Below the pieces are notes generated by a model, which was not told where the DNA came from, made no database searches, and was given only the letters and a program-made list of their open reading frames with translations. The position numbers and the translations under genes are program-made. A stretch of DNA of 64,000 nucleotides, from NCBI GenBank assembly GCA_963974215.1, contig CAXBBL010000011.1:89050-153049 (forward strand). Reading direction: 5' to 3'. Below are positions 9,578-17,401 of this stretch, one piece after another (position 1 is the stretch's first letter; each line of letters starts with the position of its first letter). The stretch comes from Croceimicrobium sp963974215 (GTDB taxonomy: Bacteria; Bacteroidota; Bacteroidia; Flavobacteriales; Schleiferiaceae).

Positions 9578-10525
9578 TCAAAAAGATGAGCCGTCTATTT
9601 TTGTTCCTGGAGAGAAAAGCAAGGGAGTATTTACGCCATGCTGTTCAAATTCACCGGTTATATCAGGATTGCGCGTATAGCTCTCGTTGGGGTTATCAGA
9701 AAAAGGAGCAATATCAAACATTACAAGCTCATTACCATCTGCATCGTAGAGATAGGCAATATCGCCAGCATTATTAAGGTTCATATTACCGGTTGTACTA
9801 GTAACCACGGTGGCCCCACCAAAATTACCGGTAGGATTTCCTCCCCCAAATAACACTAAAGCCTTACCTGGCTGCAATATGGTACCGACTGCAAAAACGT
9901 GACGCGGAACGTTGTCTGTTAAAGCTTGACTATCATAAACCCTAAAGTTAGATAGGTCAGCTTCGCGAGCACCCGCATTATAGATTTCGATAAATTCATC
10001 CTCAGCTTGAGAGTATGAGCCATCCCCATTTGCATCTCCTTCTAAACCGTTATTGGAAGGATCGTATAAAACTTCATTAAAGAGCAAGTTTAAAGCGGCG
10101 GGTGATTCATCGTCTTCAATGGACAATACCAAAGTTTGCGGTTCAAATTGACCATTGCTAACAGCTGCTATTTGTATTATTACTGATCTATTGCCATTTA
10201 ACTGACTATCATCAATAGCAGACAAGGTGATGGAGGCTGTTACGCTTCCAGCTGGCACCAACAATTGTGAGGCAGAAAGATTGTAATCGACACCCTGAAT
10301 AGCCGATCCCGCTAACGAAAAGCTGATGCTTACATCACTACTAAAGGAAGACGATAAACTTGCTATAATATCTGCGCTGCCGCCATTTTCGAGAATACTG
10401 AGACTACTTAGCGATACTGTTACCTCTGGGCCGTCGCCAGTATTTGGCCCAGCTACATCATCCGTTTCACATGTAGTAAAAAGGAAGACCATAGCCAAAC
10501 CGAATAGTTGAATTCGATTTATCAT
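9578..10525 (-). CDS. Lipoprotein with Calx-beta-like and lamin-tail domains
   Basis: 315 residues. A lipoprotein signal ends FLFTTC, so it is probably membrane-anchored. Residues ~30-130 look like a Calx-beta domain (VTVSLSSLSILENGGSAD, then AIDDSQLNGNRS). Residues ~145-300 form a lamin-tail domain: LLFNEVLYDPSNNG, a Ca-binding-like GDANGDGSYSQAEDEFIEIYN, and VLFGGGNPTG. The lamin-tail part is clearly paralogous to the upstream gene at 10562. It is the second gene of the operon, 36 bp after its paralogue and 13 bp before dcuC. Lamin-tail domains in bacteria are common on secreted nucleases and adhesins; here no enzyme domain is seen, so binding or scaffolding is likelier. Confidence 0.75.
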   Translation of the reverse strand: MINRIQLFGLAMVFLFTTCETDDVAGPNTGDGPEVTVSLSSLSILENGGSADIIASLSSSFSSDVSISFSLAGSAIQGVDYNLSASQLLVPAGSVTASITLSAIDDSQLNGNRSVIIQIAAVSNGQFEPQTLVLSIEDDESPAALNLLFNEVLYDPSNNGLEGDANGDGSYSQAEDEFIEIYNAGAREADLSNFRVYDSQALTDNVPRHVFAVGTILQPGKALVLFGGGNPTGNFGGATVVTSTTGNMNLNNAGDIAYLYDADGNELVMFDIAPFSDNPNESYTRNPDITGEFEQHGVNTPLLFSPGTKIDGSSF

Positions 10526-10561
10526 AAAATAGTGGACTTATAGAGTCAGATTGAATGCTTG

Positions 10562-11659
10562 TTAAAGTTTTTGAAATCTTAAAGTGCTCGACTCATTTCC
10601 GCTTTTCACTACTAATAAATAGCTGCCAGCGCTTAGATTTCCAATAGCAATATTTTCTGCATCACCCTCTACCACACGAATTAAAGTTCCCGTAATATGA
10701 TACAAACTAATTTCGTCGATTTGCAAACCACTAGTATTCAACGAAATATAATTAGTGGCTGGATTGGGATATAATTTCAAACTATTCCGAGAGATTTCTG
10801 TCAATCCGATATTTTGGTTACTCACGGTAATCTCTATCGAATCGGAAATATTTGTACCATCGTTAGAAGTAGCAGAAACCCAAACACTTCCATTATTTAA
10901 AGCTGTTACCAGACCTACAGGATCTACTGAAGCAACATTACTGCCTGCTGCTACAGACCACGTTAAAGTAATATCAGAAGCAAAATTTGGAGTAACGTTA
11001 GCGCTTAATTGTAAAGTACCACCTTGTGTGCTAATACTAGCTCCCGCGCTGGAAGAAACCGTTACCGTTTCCACTACATAGCTAGTTGAGAAGGGCGTGC
11101 CATCGAACATAGTACCAGGTGAGAAAAGTGCGGTAGTAGTATCTCCGTGCTGAATAAAGTTACCCGTAAGATCAGGAACGCGAGTGTAACTTTCATTGGG
11201 ATTGTTTGATAAAGCATCTGAGTCGAAAAACAGAACCCAAGCTCCACTGCCATCTTTCACTCCAATTACTTCACCTGAATTGTTTAAGTTTAAATGTGAT
11301 GAGGTTGTATCCGCTGAAAGTAATACTGCATTTCCAAAAGTACCGGTTAAAGGACCACTTCCAAAAACAACTAAAGCCCCATTAGGTGGAACAATTGTTC
11401 CCGCAGGCACTACATATCTTAGCGTGCCACCCGACGCAGTATCATCCCAAATCTCGTAATTACTTGCATCAAAATTTGTGGTCCCAATGTTTACAAACTC
11501 AATAAAAGAATCTTCCTCTTGGTCGTAAACTCCGTCGCCATTGGCGTCGCCATCGGTCCCGCTATTTGACGGATCGTATAGTACTTCATTGATAATTAGT
11601 TGCCCATAACTAAAAGAGCTGAGCATTAATAGACTGAAAAGTGTAATTATTTTTTTCAT
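10562..11659 (-). CDS. T9SS-exported lamin-tail domain protein
   Basis: 365 residues: signal peptide ending SFSYGQ, lamin-tail domain (LIINEVLYDPSNSG and GDANGDGVYDQEEDSFIEF), a Big-2-like Ig domain around 200-280 (LSANVTPNFASDITLTWSV), and a type A T9SS C-terminal sorting domain (LYPNPATNYISL, then LSAGSYLLVV). It is therefore predicted to be secreted to the cell surface by the type IX system. It is the first gene of the minus-strand operon and starts 85 bp from the divergent MocR-type regulator. Its role with the transporter genes is unknown; surface binding of a polymer is possible. Confidence 0.8.
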   Translation of the reverse strand: MKKIITLFSLLMLSSFSYGQLIINEVLYDPSNSGTDGDANGDGVYDQEEDSFIEFVNIGTTNFDASNYEIWDDTASGGTLRYVVPAGTIVPPNGALVVFGSGPLTGTFGNAVLLSADTTSSHLNLNNSGEVIGVKDGSGAWVLFFDSDALSNNPNESYTRVPDLTGNFIQHGDTTTALFSPGTMFDGTPFSTSYVVETVTVSSSAGASISTQGGTLQLSANVTPNFASDITLTWSVAAGSNVASVDPVGLVTALNNGSVWVSATSNDGTNISDSIEITVSNQNIGLTEISRNSLKLYPNPATNYISLNTSGLQIDEISLYHITGTLIRVVEGDAENIAIGNLSAGSYLLVVKSGNESSTLRFQKL

Positions 11660-11711
11660 ACCACTTGTTTTAATTTATCTACCGAAGTAAGAGGAATTGG
11701 CCTGATTGAAT

Positions 11712-11744
11712 GCATACCAATTTTTAATACTTTAGCATACCAAT
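11712..11744. promoter_or_regulatory. Direct-repeat operator candidate (two GCATACCAAT sites) between mocR and its divergent operon
   Basis: GCATACCAAT occurs at 11712-11721 and again at 11735-11744, a 23-bp period (about two helical turns on one face). A near-consensus -7 element, TACTTTAG, lies at 11728-11735 between them, and the second repeat ends at the mocR start codon. MocR-type regulators typically bind spaced direct repeats in such divergent intergenic regions. Autorepression plus control of the minus-strand operon is the likely role. Confidence 0.6.
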
Positions 11745-13226
11745 ATGAAGATCGAAATAAATGAGCTGCTAAGCATTATTAGGCGAAGTGAATCTACCAA
11801 AGCGAAACAAGCAAAATATCAATTGCTTTACGCTGCTTTAAAGGGGGCGATTCTGAACGAAAGCTTACCTAATCAATGTGAATTGCCCGCCACCCGCCCC
11901 ATAGCTAGTGCACTAAAACTCTCACGTAGCACGGTAATTAAGGCCTATGAGCTTTTAAAACTAGAGGGTTTACTCATTGCTCAAGTTGGCGCTGCCCATG
12001 TAGTAAACTTCAAGCTAAAAGAAGAAGTAGAAACTTTATTTGAGAACCCTACCTTCCAGTACATTTCTATCTCCGAATCGGCAGAGGCTTTTTTAGGAAC
12101 TGCGACCAAATTAAATAGCATCGATGATATTGGAGTCGCCTTCCGACCTGGTGTTCCACCTTTGGATTTATTCCCCATCGACAAATGGCGGAAGTTGCAA
12201 AATGAATATTGGCAATTTGTCCGCGCTTCCGAACTTAGTTATCATTCGGGTGCCGGCATAGAGTTGTTGCGAAAAACGATTGCTACCTATCTTAAACTAA
12301 GACGAGGACTAAACTGCGACTATCGACAAATTTTTGTGGTAGGAGGCTCCTTGCAATCTCTTTACCTCATTGCTAAATTACTCACCAATCCTGGCGATGA
12401 AGTCATTTTAGAAGACCCTACTTTCCCCAATGTTCACTCTTTGTTTAAAGGAATGAGAACAAAAAGTCAAGGTATTGGCCTAGATGAGAAAGGAATAGAT
12501 ATCCGAAAATTAGAGAATTTGATCACGCCAAAATCAAAGTTAATTCACGTTACTCCTTCTTGTCACTACCCCTTAGGTATTCAAATGCCTGCAGAGCGGA
12601 AATTGGAACTTTTAGACTTAGCAGCGACCAATGGAATGTATTTGATTGAGAATGATTATGAGCATGAAATTAACTTTCCTTCCCATGATGGTCAGCCTTT
12701 ATTCTCCTTCGACAAAGAAGACAGGACCTTTTATTTAAGCACCTTTAACAGAACCCTTCACCCCTCTATACGGGTGGGCTTCGTGGTCGTACCTAAACAT
12801 TTGATCGATCCATTTAACGCATTACTCATGCATTCGCATCGATCCATATCACCTGTTTTGCAAACTGTTTTGCATCAGTTTATTGAAAAGAAATATCTGC
12901 ACGACCACATGAATAATGCTGCTAAGCAGGCACAGCAGCGAAAGTTGGCATTTTTACAGCTGCTTAAACGAGACCTTTACAAGTTTTTAGAAGTGATTCC
13001 CTCGGATATAAACTCTTTGCAGATTACCTGTAAACTTTTGGAAGGAAAGGACAGCGACAAAATTAAAGACCTAAGAGCCGCTGGCATTATTGCGCACCCC
13101 TTAAGCAAGTGTTACGTTAAAAAGGTAGAGCAACAAGGACTTATTTTTGGTTTTTCTGCTGTGCGACCACAACTCCTGAATATCCATTTTCAGCGCTTAG
13201 TAAATGGCTTAACTGACCAAGGCTGA
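11745..13226 (+). CDS. MocR-type regulator (GntR winged helix + aminotransferase-like domain) lacking the PLP lysine
   Basis: 493 residues, normal for MocR. Residues 1-90 form a GntR-like winged helix (LPATRPIASALKLSRSTVIKAYELL). Residues ~110-490 form a fold-type I aminotransferase domain, with FRPGVPPLDLFP, a SGAGIELLRKTIATYL segment, and ENDYEHEI in place of the usual DDYDSEF. The PLP-lysine motif (usually GTFSKTLFP) reads STFNRTLHP, so the Schiff-base lysine is arginine (R336, codon aga at 12750-12752). It probably cannot bind PLP covalently. It is divergent from the seven-gene peptide-use operon and likely controls it. Confidence 0.85.
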   Translation: MKIEINELLSIIRRSESTKAKQAKYQLLYAALKGAILNESLPNQCELPATRPIASALKLSRSTVIKAYELLKLEGLLIAQVGAAHVVNFKLKEEVETLFENPTFQYISISESAEAFLGTATKLNSIDDIGVAFRPGVPPLDLFPIDKWRKLQNEYWQFVRASELSYHSGAGIELLRKTIATYLKLRRGLNCDYRQIFVVGGSLQSLYLIAKLLTNPGDEVILEDPTFPNVHSLFKGMRTKSQGIGLDEKGIDIRKLENLITPKSKLIHVTPSCHYPLGIQMPAERKLELLDLAATNGMYLIENDYEHEINFPSHDGQPLFSFDKEDRTFYLSTFNRTLHPSIRVGFVVVPKHLIDPFNALLMHSHRSISPVLQTVLHQFIEKKYLHDHMNNAAKQAQQRKLAFLQLLKRDLYKFLEVIPSDINSLQITCKLLEGKDSDKIKDLRAAGIIAHPLSKCYVKKVEQQGLIFGFSAVRPQLLNIHFQRLVNGLTDQG

Positions 13227-13360
13227 TGGTAATGAAAATTTGGATCTCGAACTTCAAATTTTTTAAATTATAAAATGCTACCCGCCTATTTTCCATAATG
13301 ATTTCTCAATAAAAAAATCAGACGACGTTAATTTATGGTTAATTTCAGTTTAGCAACAGT

Positions 13361-13391
13361 CTGATTTCTAATTTTGAAACGAGCTCAGGTT
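13361..13391. repeat. Solo right end of the interspersed element
   Basis: The segment CTAATTTTGAAACGAGCTCAGGTT aligns base for base, with substitutions, to the right terminal repeat of the elements ending at 14607 and 42376. No matching left end is seen. It lies in the 207-bp gap after mocR, which otherwise holds AT-rich sequence with no gene. Confidence 0.45.
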
Positions 13392-13433
13392 TTAATTAGC
13401 TTGCACTGATTTTTTATTGACTCCCAAATTTTC

Positions 13434-14351
13434 ATGCTTTACAAAATTTTATTCCAGCGCACCAGTTTTCTCTGCCTGGCCATCACACTTTTTATTAATT
13501 GTGACACGAACGAAGAAACGCAAGATTCGAAATTAACACTTAGTGGTGCTGGTGTTTACGCATTTGACTCTTATGCCCCTTTGGCCAATAAGTCTATCAA
13601 TTACTTCTATTACATTCCGAAAAGCAGTACCTCCAATAGTGCCATTTTTATGGTGCTGCCCGGTGCTGGCCGAGATGCTGGTGCATTGCGTGACGACCTT
13701 ATTGCTAAAGCAGATGAAAAAGGTATAATAGTGCTGGCCCTCGAATTTAGCAGTGCAGACTTTCCCGGTTCAGATGCCTATAATTTAGCCAATATCTTTC
13801 ATGATGGCGATAACCCATCACCTAGCACTTTAAATCCTGAGGCAGAGTGGACCTTTTCAGTTTTAGATCCCATTTTCGAAGATTTCAAAGCGCTCAGTGG
13901 CAATACTACCTTAAGCTATGATGTTTTCGGCCATAGCGCTGGGGCGCAGATGATTCATCGCTATTTAATTTTTAAACCTCAGGCAAAATATAACCGCTTG
14001 GTTAGCTCTGCCGCTGGATGGTATGCCGTTCCAAATCCTACTATTGAATTCCCATATGGCTTGCGAAACAGCCCGGCAGAAACTACGGATCCACAAGCCT
14101 ATTTTTCAAAAACAGCCTATGTAATAGTTGGACAAAATGATACCGACCCTAACTCCTTTGGTTTAAGACATAATGAACAGGCCGACCAACAGGGCATTAA
14201 TCGCTTAGAGCGCGCTCAATACTTTTTTCAAGAATCTTTTGATCTAGCAAGCTCAGGCAACTACGATTATAAATGGCAGTATCGCGTGGTGCCTAACCTT
14301 GGTCATGAAGGTGCCGCTATGGCCAGATTTGCCATGGACTTTCTGTACTAA
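13434..14351 (+). CDS. Lipoprotein alpha/beta hydrolase (esterase-like)
   Basis: 305 residues. The N-terminal hydrophobic segment ends in an FINC lipobox, so the protein is a predicted lipoprotein. The alpha/beta hydrolase core shows the nucleophile elbow GHSAGAQM near residue 166, an oxyanion region (MVLPGAGRDAG) upstream, and a late HEG that may carry the catalytic His (NLGHEGAAM). It resembles poly(3-hydroxybutyrate) depolymerase/feruloyl esterase-like hydrolases. The substrate is unknown. It stands alone: the upstream gap holds a solo repeat end and the MITE-like element follows 24 bp after the stop. Confidence 0.75.
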   Translation: MLYKILFQRTSFLCLAITLFINCDTNEETQDSKLTLSGAGVYAFDSYAPLANKSINYFYYIPKSSTSNSAIFMVLPGAGRDAGALRDDLIAKADEKGIIVLALEFSSADFPGSDAYNLANIFHDGDNPSPSTLNPEAEWTFSVLDPIFEDFKALSGNTTLSYDVFGHSAGAQMIHRYLIFKPQAKYNRLVSSAAGWYAVPNPTIEFPYGLRNSPAETTDPQAYFSKTAYVIVGQNDTDPNSFGLRHNEQADQQGINRLERAQYFFQESFDLASSGNYDYKWQYRVVPNLGHEGAAMARFAMDFLY

Positions 14352-14375
14352 ATACTTAAAATAAAGCTAGCTATT

Positions 14376-14607
14376 AACCTGAGTTCGGCGTAAAATTAGG
14401 CCTCATACCTCTTATAAATAGCGGGCTATTGTGAAGGTCTAAGGCGTCAAAAACTCCTTTTTAGAAGAGGTTTACAAGTTTTTTCTAATAAAAGCGAAAA
14501 TCCTGCATCTAGCTCATTTGCTGTAGCCCGCTGCAGCTGCACGGTCCAGACTAGTCTTTTTCTTTTATTGAAAATCTGAGGCTATAATTTTAGGTCGAAC
14601 TCAGGTT
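14376..14607. mobile_element. MITE-like non-autonomous element, copy A (232 bp)
   Basis: The ends are ~30-bp imperfect terminal inverted repeats: AACCTGAGTTCGGCG...GGCCTCA on the left, TGAGGCTATAATTTTAGG...CTCAGGTT on the right. It is flanked by a 3-bp duplication ATT (14373-14375 and 14608-14610). It carries no ORF of note. The interior has a second inverted pair (AGCGGGCT and AGCCCGCT). It is about 90% identical by eye to copy B at 42114, which has a ~30-bp extra stretch near its left end. A transposase source is not in this window. Confidence 0.85.
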
Positions 14608-14675
14608 ATTAGTTAAATACCCGCCGCCTCACTAAGGTATTATTATATGGTAATATTCTAAGCACATAATATACA

Positions 14676-14734
14676 AAGGTGTTTTACCGATATGCTAGCT
14701 TGTTAATGATTAGATACTGGCATCGAAACACCTT
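14676..14734. repeat. Inverted repeat downstream of the MITE
   Basis: AAGGTGTTT (14676-14684) and AAACACCTT (14726-14734) form a 9-bp perfect inverted pair, with a weaker inner pairing (CGATATGC with GCATCG). No gene is near on this side. It could be a hairpin RNA or a remnant of another element. Confidence 0.35.
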
Positions 14735-14793
14735 ATGCGCCCTGCCGCGCTATTTCATTCCTAGTGGCTTCAAGCAAGCTTGGCCTCAGAAAT

Positions 14794-14828
14794 AAAAAAA
14801 GCCCTCACGCTAAGGCGTGAAGGCTTTT
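14794..14828 (-). terminator. Rho-independent terminator of tRNA-Ser
   Basis: Read on the minus strand it is AGCCTTCACGC, a short TTA loop, GCGTGAGGGCT and a T run. It lies 8 bp beyond the tRNA 3' end. Confidence 0.88.
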
Positions 14829-14835
14829 CGATTTG

Positions 14836-14920
14836 CGGAGAGAGCGGGATTCGAACCCGCGGTACCTTGCGGTACACACGCTTTCCAGGCGTGCCATATC
14901 AGCCACTCATGCACCTCTCC
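14836..14920 (-). tRNA. tRNA-Ser (anticodon GGA)
   Basis: On the minus strand the sequence folds as a class II tRNA. The acceptor stem is GGAGAGG paired with TCTCTCC (one G-T), the anticodon loop is CTGGAAA on a CACGC/GCGTG stem, the long variable arm is TACC-GCAA-GGTA-like, and the T loop is GTTCGAATC. The discriminator is G, as in serine tRNAs. The CCA end is not encoded (the sequence reads G then CAA). It decodes UCC/UCU. A terminator follows. Confidence 0.97.
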
Positions 14921-15006
14921 AAAATTATTTCCTGAGCAGGGCGGCAAAACTAGAAAATACTAATGATTATTTCTCGTTAAATATTCGATAAAGTGAAATT
15001 TGCGCT

Positions 15007-15014
15007 TAGTTTTG
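15007..15014 (+). promoter_or_regulatory. Possible -7 element of the exbB operon
   Basis: TAGTTTTG matches the Bacteroidota -7 consensus TAnnTTTG about 100 bp before exbB. A good -33 TTG at the usual distance is not obvious, so the call is tentative. Confidence 0.35.
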
Positions 15015-15112
15015 CGTTAATAATCAATTGCACGGAAAATTTGAGTCCCGAAAAGCTCAGCTTTTGCGCAAGTTTTTTATTTTCACCAAAAATTTAATCA
15101 ACTCATTAAAAA

Positions 15113-15961
15113 ATGAAAAGAGCACTCTCTATCTTGGCTATCTTAGGTTTAGTAGCCTTCGGAAACACAAGTCTAATTGCCCAGGGAACTGAATCAATGG
15201 AAGTCGATAGCACTGAAATGGCCGCTGACACTACTGCAGTGGATTCTGCCGCAGCAGCAGCTGCCACCGAAACACCTGTTGAAGAAGCCGCCCCAGCTGT
15301 AGAAGCAACTGAAGAAGTAGCAGAAGACAAAACCTTTCACCAAATCTTGAAAGAGAAATTTATTGAAGGTGGTCCAGAGTTTATGGGTATTGTACTTATT
15401 ACCCTTATCCTTGGTCTTGCTATCTGTATTGAGCGTATCATTTACCTTAATATGGCTACTCCAAATGCCAAAAAATTATTAAACGATATCGAAGCAGCTT
15501 TAGCTAGCGGTGGTATTGAAGCCGCTAAAGAAGTGTGTCGTAATACACGCGGACCAGTAGCGAGTATATTCTACCAAGGTTTAGAAAGAAGTCCCGAAGG
15601 AATCGACCTAGTAGAAAAGTCTATTGTATCTTACGGTTCCGTGCAAATGGGTCTTTTAGAGCGTAATATCTCATGGATCTCTTTGTTTATCGCTTTAGCT
15701 CCAATGCTTGGTTTCATGGGTACTGTAATTGGTATGATTGGTGCCTTCGACGCGATTGAAGCTGCGGGTGATATTTCTCCATCACTGGTAGCAGGTGGTA
15801 TTAAAGTAGCACTTCTAACTACCGTATTTGGTCTTATCGTAGCCATGATCTTACAGATTTTTTATAACTATATCATCGCTAAGGTTGACTCTATCGTTAA
15901 CAGCATGGAAGATGCGTCTATCTCTTTAGTAGACTTATTAGTTAAGCACGGTAACAAATAG
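15113..15961 (+). CDS. exbB: MotA/TolQ/ExbB proton-channel family protein
   Basis: 282 residues. A signal-peptide-like N-terminus ending LIAQ precedes an Ala/Glu-rich low-complexity stretch (about 25-75). Then come three membrane segments, around 90-110, 180-210 and 220-250, with the ExbB/TolQ core motif LAPMLGFMGTVIGMI and the KVALLTTVFGL segment. It forms the inner-membrane proton channel that energises TonB-dependent outer-membrane transport. It heads a four-gene operon with a small membrane protein and two ExbD genes, an arrangement usual in Bacteroidota, and the operon ends at a clear terminator. Confidence 0.92.
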   Translation: MKRALSILAILGLVAFGNTSLIAQGTESMEVDSTEMAADTTAVDSAAAAAATETPVEEAAPAVEATEEVAEDKTFHQILKEKFIEGGPEFMGIVLITLILGLAICIERIIYLNMATPNAKKLLNDIEAALASGGIEAAKEVCRNTRGPVASIFYQGLERSPEGIDLVEKSIVSYGSVQMGLLERNISWISLFIALAPMLGFMGTVIGMIGAFDAIEAAGDISPSLVAGGIKVALLTTVFGLIVAMILQIFYNYIIAKVDSIVNSMEDASISLVDLLVKHGNK

Positions 15962-15972
15962 TATTTAAGTAA

Positions 15973-16296
15973 ATGGTAGATTTTGGAATTTATACAGCTT
16001 ATGTCCTGATAGGGATTTGCGGGGTAGGAATATTGGGTTTCTCAATAATGAACCTCGTGAAGAATCCTAAAGCAGCCAAAAGTGCCCTAATCGGTATCGC
16101 TGGCCTGCTTGCAGTCTTTGGACTAACATATGCCCTTAGTGATGGCAGCGATGCCAGCACTATATTCGCCGGAGAAGATATTACTGAAGGCGGATTACGA
16201 AGAGTAGGAATGGGTTTAGGAACCTTTTATATTCTTACTGCAGCCGCAATCTTGACGATTATCTACGTGGAAGTTTCTAGATTATTTAGTAAATAA
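15973..16296 (+). CDS. Small three-helix membrane protein of the Exb operon
   Basis: 107 residues with hydrophobic segments near 5-27, 37-54 and 80-104 and a short soluble loop rich in Asp/Glu between the last two. There is no recognised catalytic motif. It is 11 bp after exbB and 5 bp before exbD. Proteins of this type sit between exbB and exbD in many Bacteroidota, so it is likely an accessory subunit of the proton channel, but its function is unknown. Confidence 0.75.
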   Translation: MVDFGIYTAYVLIGICGVGILGFSIMNLVKNPKAAKSALIGIAGLLAVFGLTYALSDGSDASTIFAGEDITEGGLRRVGMGLGTFYILTAAAILTIIYVEVSRLFSK

Positions 16297-16301
16297 ACGC
16301 T

Positions 16302-16871
16302 ATGGCAAAAAGAGCTTTACCCGAGATCAATGCAGGCTCTATGGCCGACATAGCGTTCTTGCTACTGATCTTTTTCTTAGTAACGACAACCATGGATGTT
16401 GATTCCGGTATTAACCGTAAACTTCCACCATGGACTCCGCCAGAGGAAATGCCTGATACACCACCCGTAAAGAAGAAAAATATCTTTACAGTACTGGTAA
16501 ACTCAAGTAACCAGCTTCTAGTGGAAGACGACTATATGGATATCCGCGATTTACGTGATGCTACCAAGCGTTTCCTTAATAATAATGGCGATGGAAGTTG
16601 CACCTATTGTCAAGGCGCAGCTAAAAGTCTTGCTTCTTCAGACAACCCTTTGAAAGCGATCGTGTCTTTACAGAACGACCGCGGTACTTCTTATAAAATG
16701 TACATCTCTGTTCAAAACGAGTTGGCTGCAGCTTATAATGAGTTACGTGAAGAATTGGCTCAACGCCGTTATGGTAAAACATTCGACGATTTGAGTGAGG
16801 CTGAGCAAAATGAAATCAAAGATGCTTATCCTCAGAAAATTTCAGAGGCAGAACCAGTAAGTTTAGGATAA
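16302..16871 (+). CDS. exbD: ExbD/TolR-family biopolymer transport protein (first copy)
   Basis: 189 residues with one N-terminal membrane helix. The motif SMADIAFLLLIFFLVTTTMD carries the conserved Asp that takes part in proton transfer. The periplasmic part is ~150 residues, longer than in E. coli ExbD (141 total), and has a two-cysteine insert (CTYC) near residue 106. It is the partner of ExbB in the TonB energising complex. The next gene, 1 bp away, is a second ExbD. Confidence 0.9.
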   Translation: MAKRALPEINAGSMADIAFLLLIFFLVTTTMDVDSGINRKLPPWTPPEEMPDTPPVKKKNIFTVLVNSSNQLLVEDDYMDIRDLRDATKRFLNNNGDGSCTYCQGAAKSLASSDNPLKAIVSLQNDRGTSYKMYISVQNELAAAYNELREELAQRRYGKTFDDLSEAEQNEIKDAYPQKISEAEPVSLG

Positions 16872-16872
16872 T

Positions 16873-17349
16873 ATGTCAAAGTTTAGAAAGAAACAAGGAG
16901 GAGGTACTCCCGCAATTTCTACAGCATCCTTACCGGATATTGTATTTATGCTCCTATTCTTCTTTATGGTTACCACGGTAATGCGTGAGATTACCCTTAA
17001 AGTTGAAAATGCTAAACCCTTTGCAACAGAGATCAAAAAGCTAGAACGCAAGTCTTTGGTTACCTACATCTACGTCGGTAAACCAAAGGCAGCTTATGTC
17101 TCCCAAGTGGGGACCGAGCCACGCATCCAGCTAAATGATGCATTTGCTCGTGTAAAAGAACTACAGCAGTTCGTTATTACCGAAAGAGAAGCGATTAACG
17201 AGGCCGAAAGACCTTTAATGACCGTCTCTATTAAAGCAGATGAGCAAGTTAAAATGGGTTTAGTAACCGATATCAAACAAGAGCTGCGTAAAGCAAACTC
17301 TTTAAAGATTAACTATTCTACCCGCAAGGGTGATGTATACGAAGATTAA
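16873..17349 (+). CDS. exbD: ExbD/TolR-family biopolymer transport protein (second copy)
   Basis: 158 residues. An N-terminal basic stretch is followed by one membrane helix with the ExbD motif SLPDIVFMLLFFFMVTTVMR, whose Asp is conserved, and a periplasmic domain. Two dissimilar ExbD proteins after one ExbB are the rule in Bacteroidota and probably form a heteromeric complex. It is the last gene of the operon and a terminator lies 20 bp after it. Confidence 0.9.
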   Translation: MSKFRKKQGGGTPAISTASLPDIVFMLLFFFMVTTVMREITLKVENAKPFATEIKKLERKSLVTYIYVGKPKAAYVSQVGTEPRIQLNDAFARVKELQQFVITEREAINEAERPLMTVSIKADEQVKMGLVTDIKQELRKANSLKINYSTRKGDVYED

Positions 17350-17369
17350 GAGAGTCTTTATATATGAAA

Positions 17370-17401
17370 AGGCTATCCGCAAAACGGATAGCCTTTTTTT
17401 T
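17370..17401 (+). terminator. Rho-independent terminator of the Exb operon
   Basis: AGGCTATCCG, a CAAAA-type loop and CGGATAGCCT form a perfect 10-bp stem followed by eight or more T. Confidence 0.92.
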
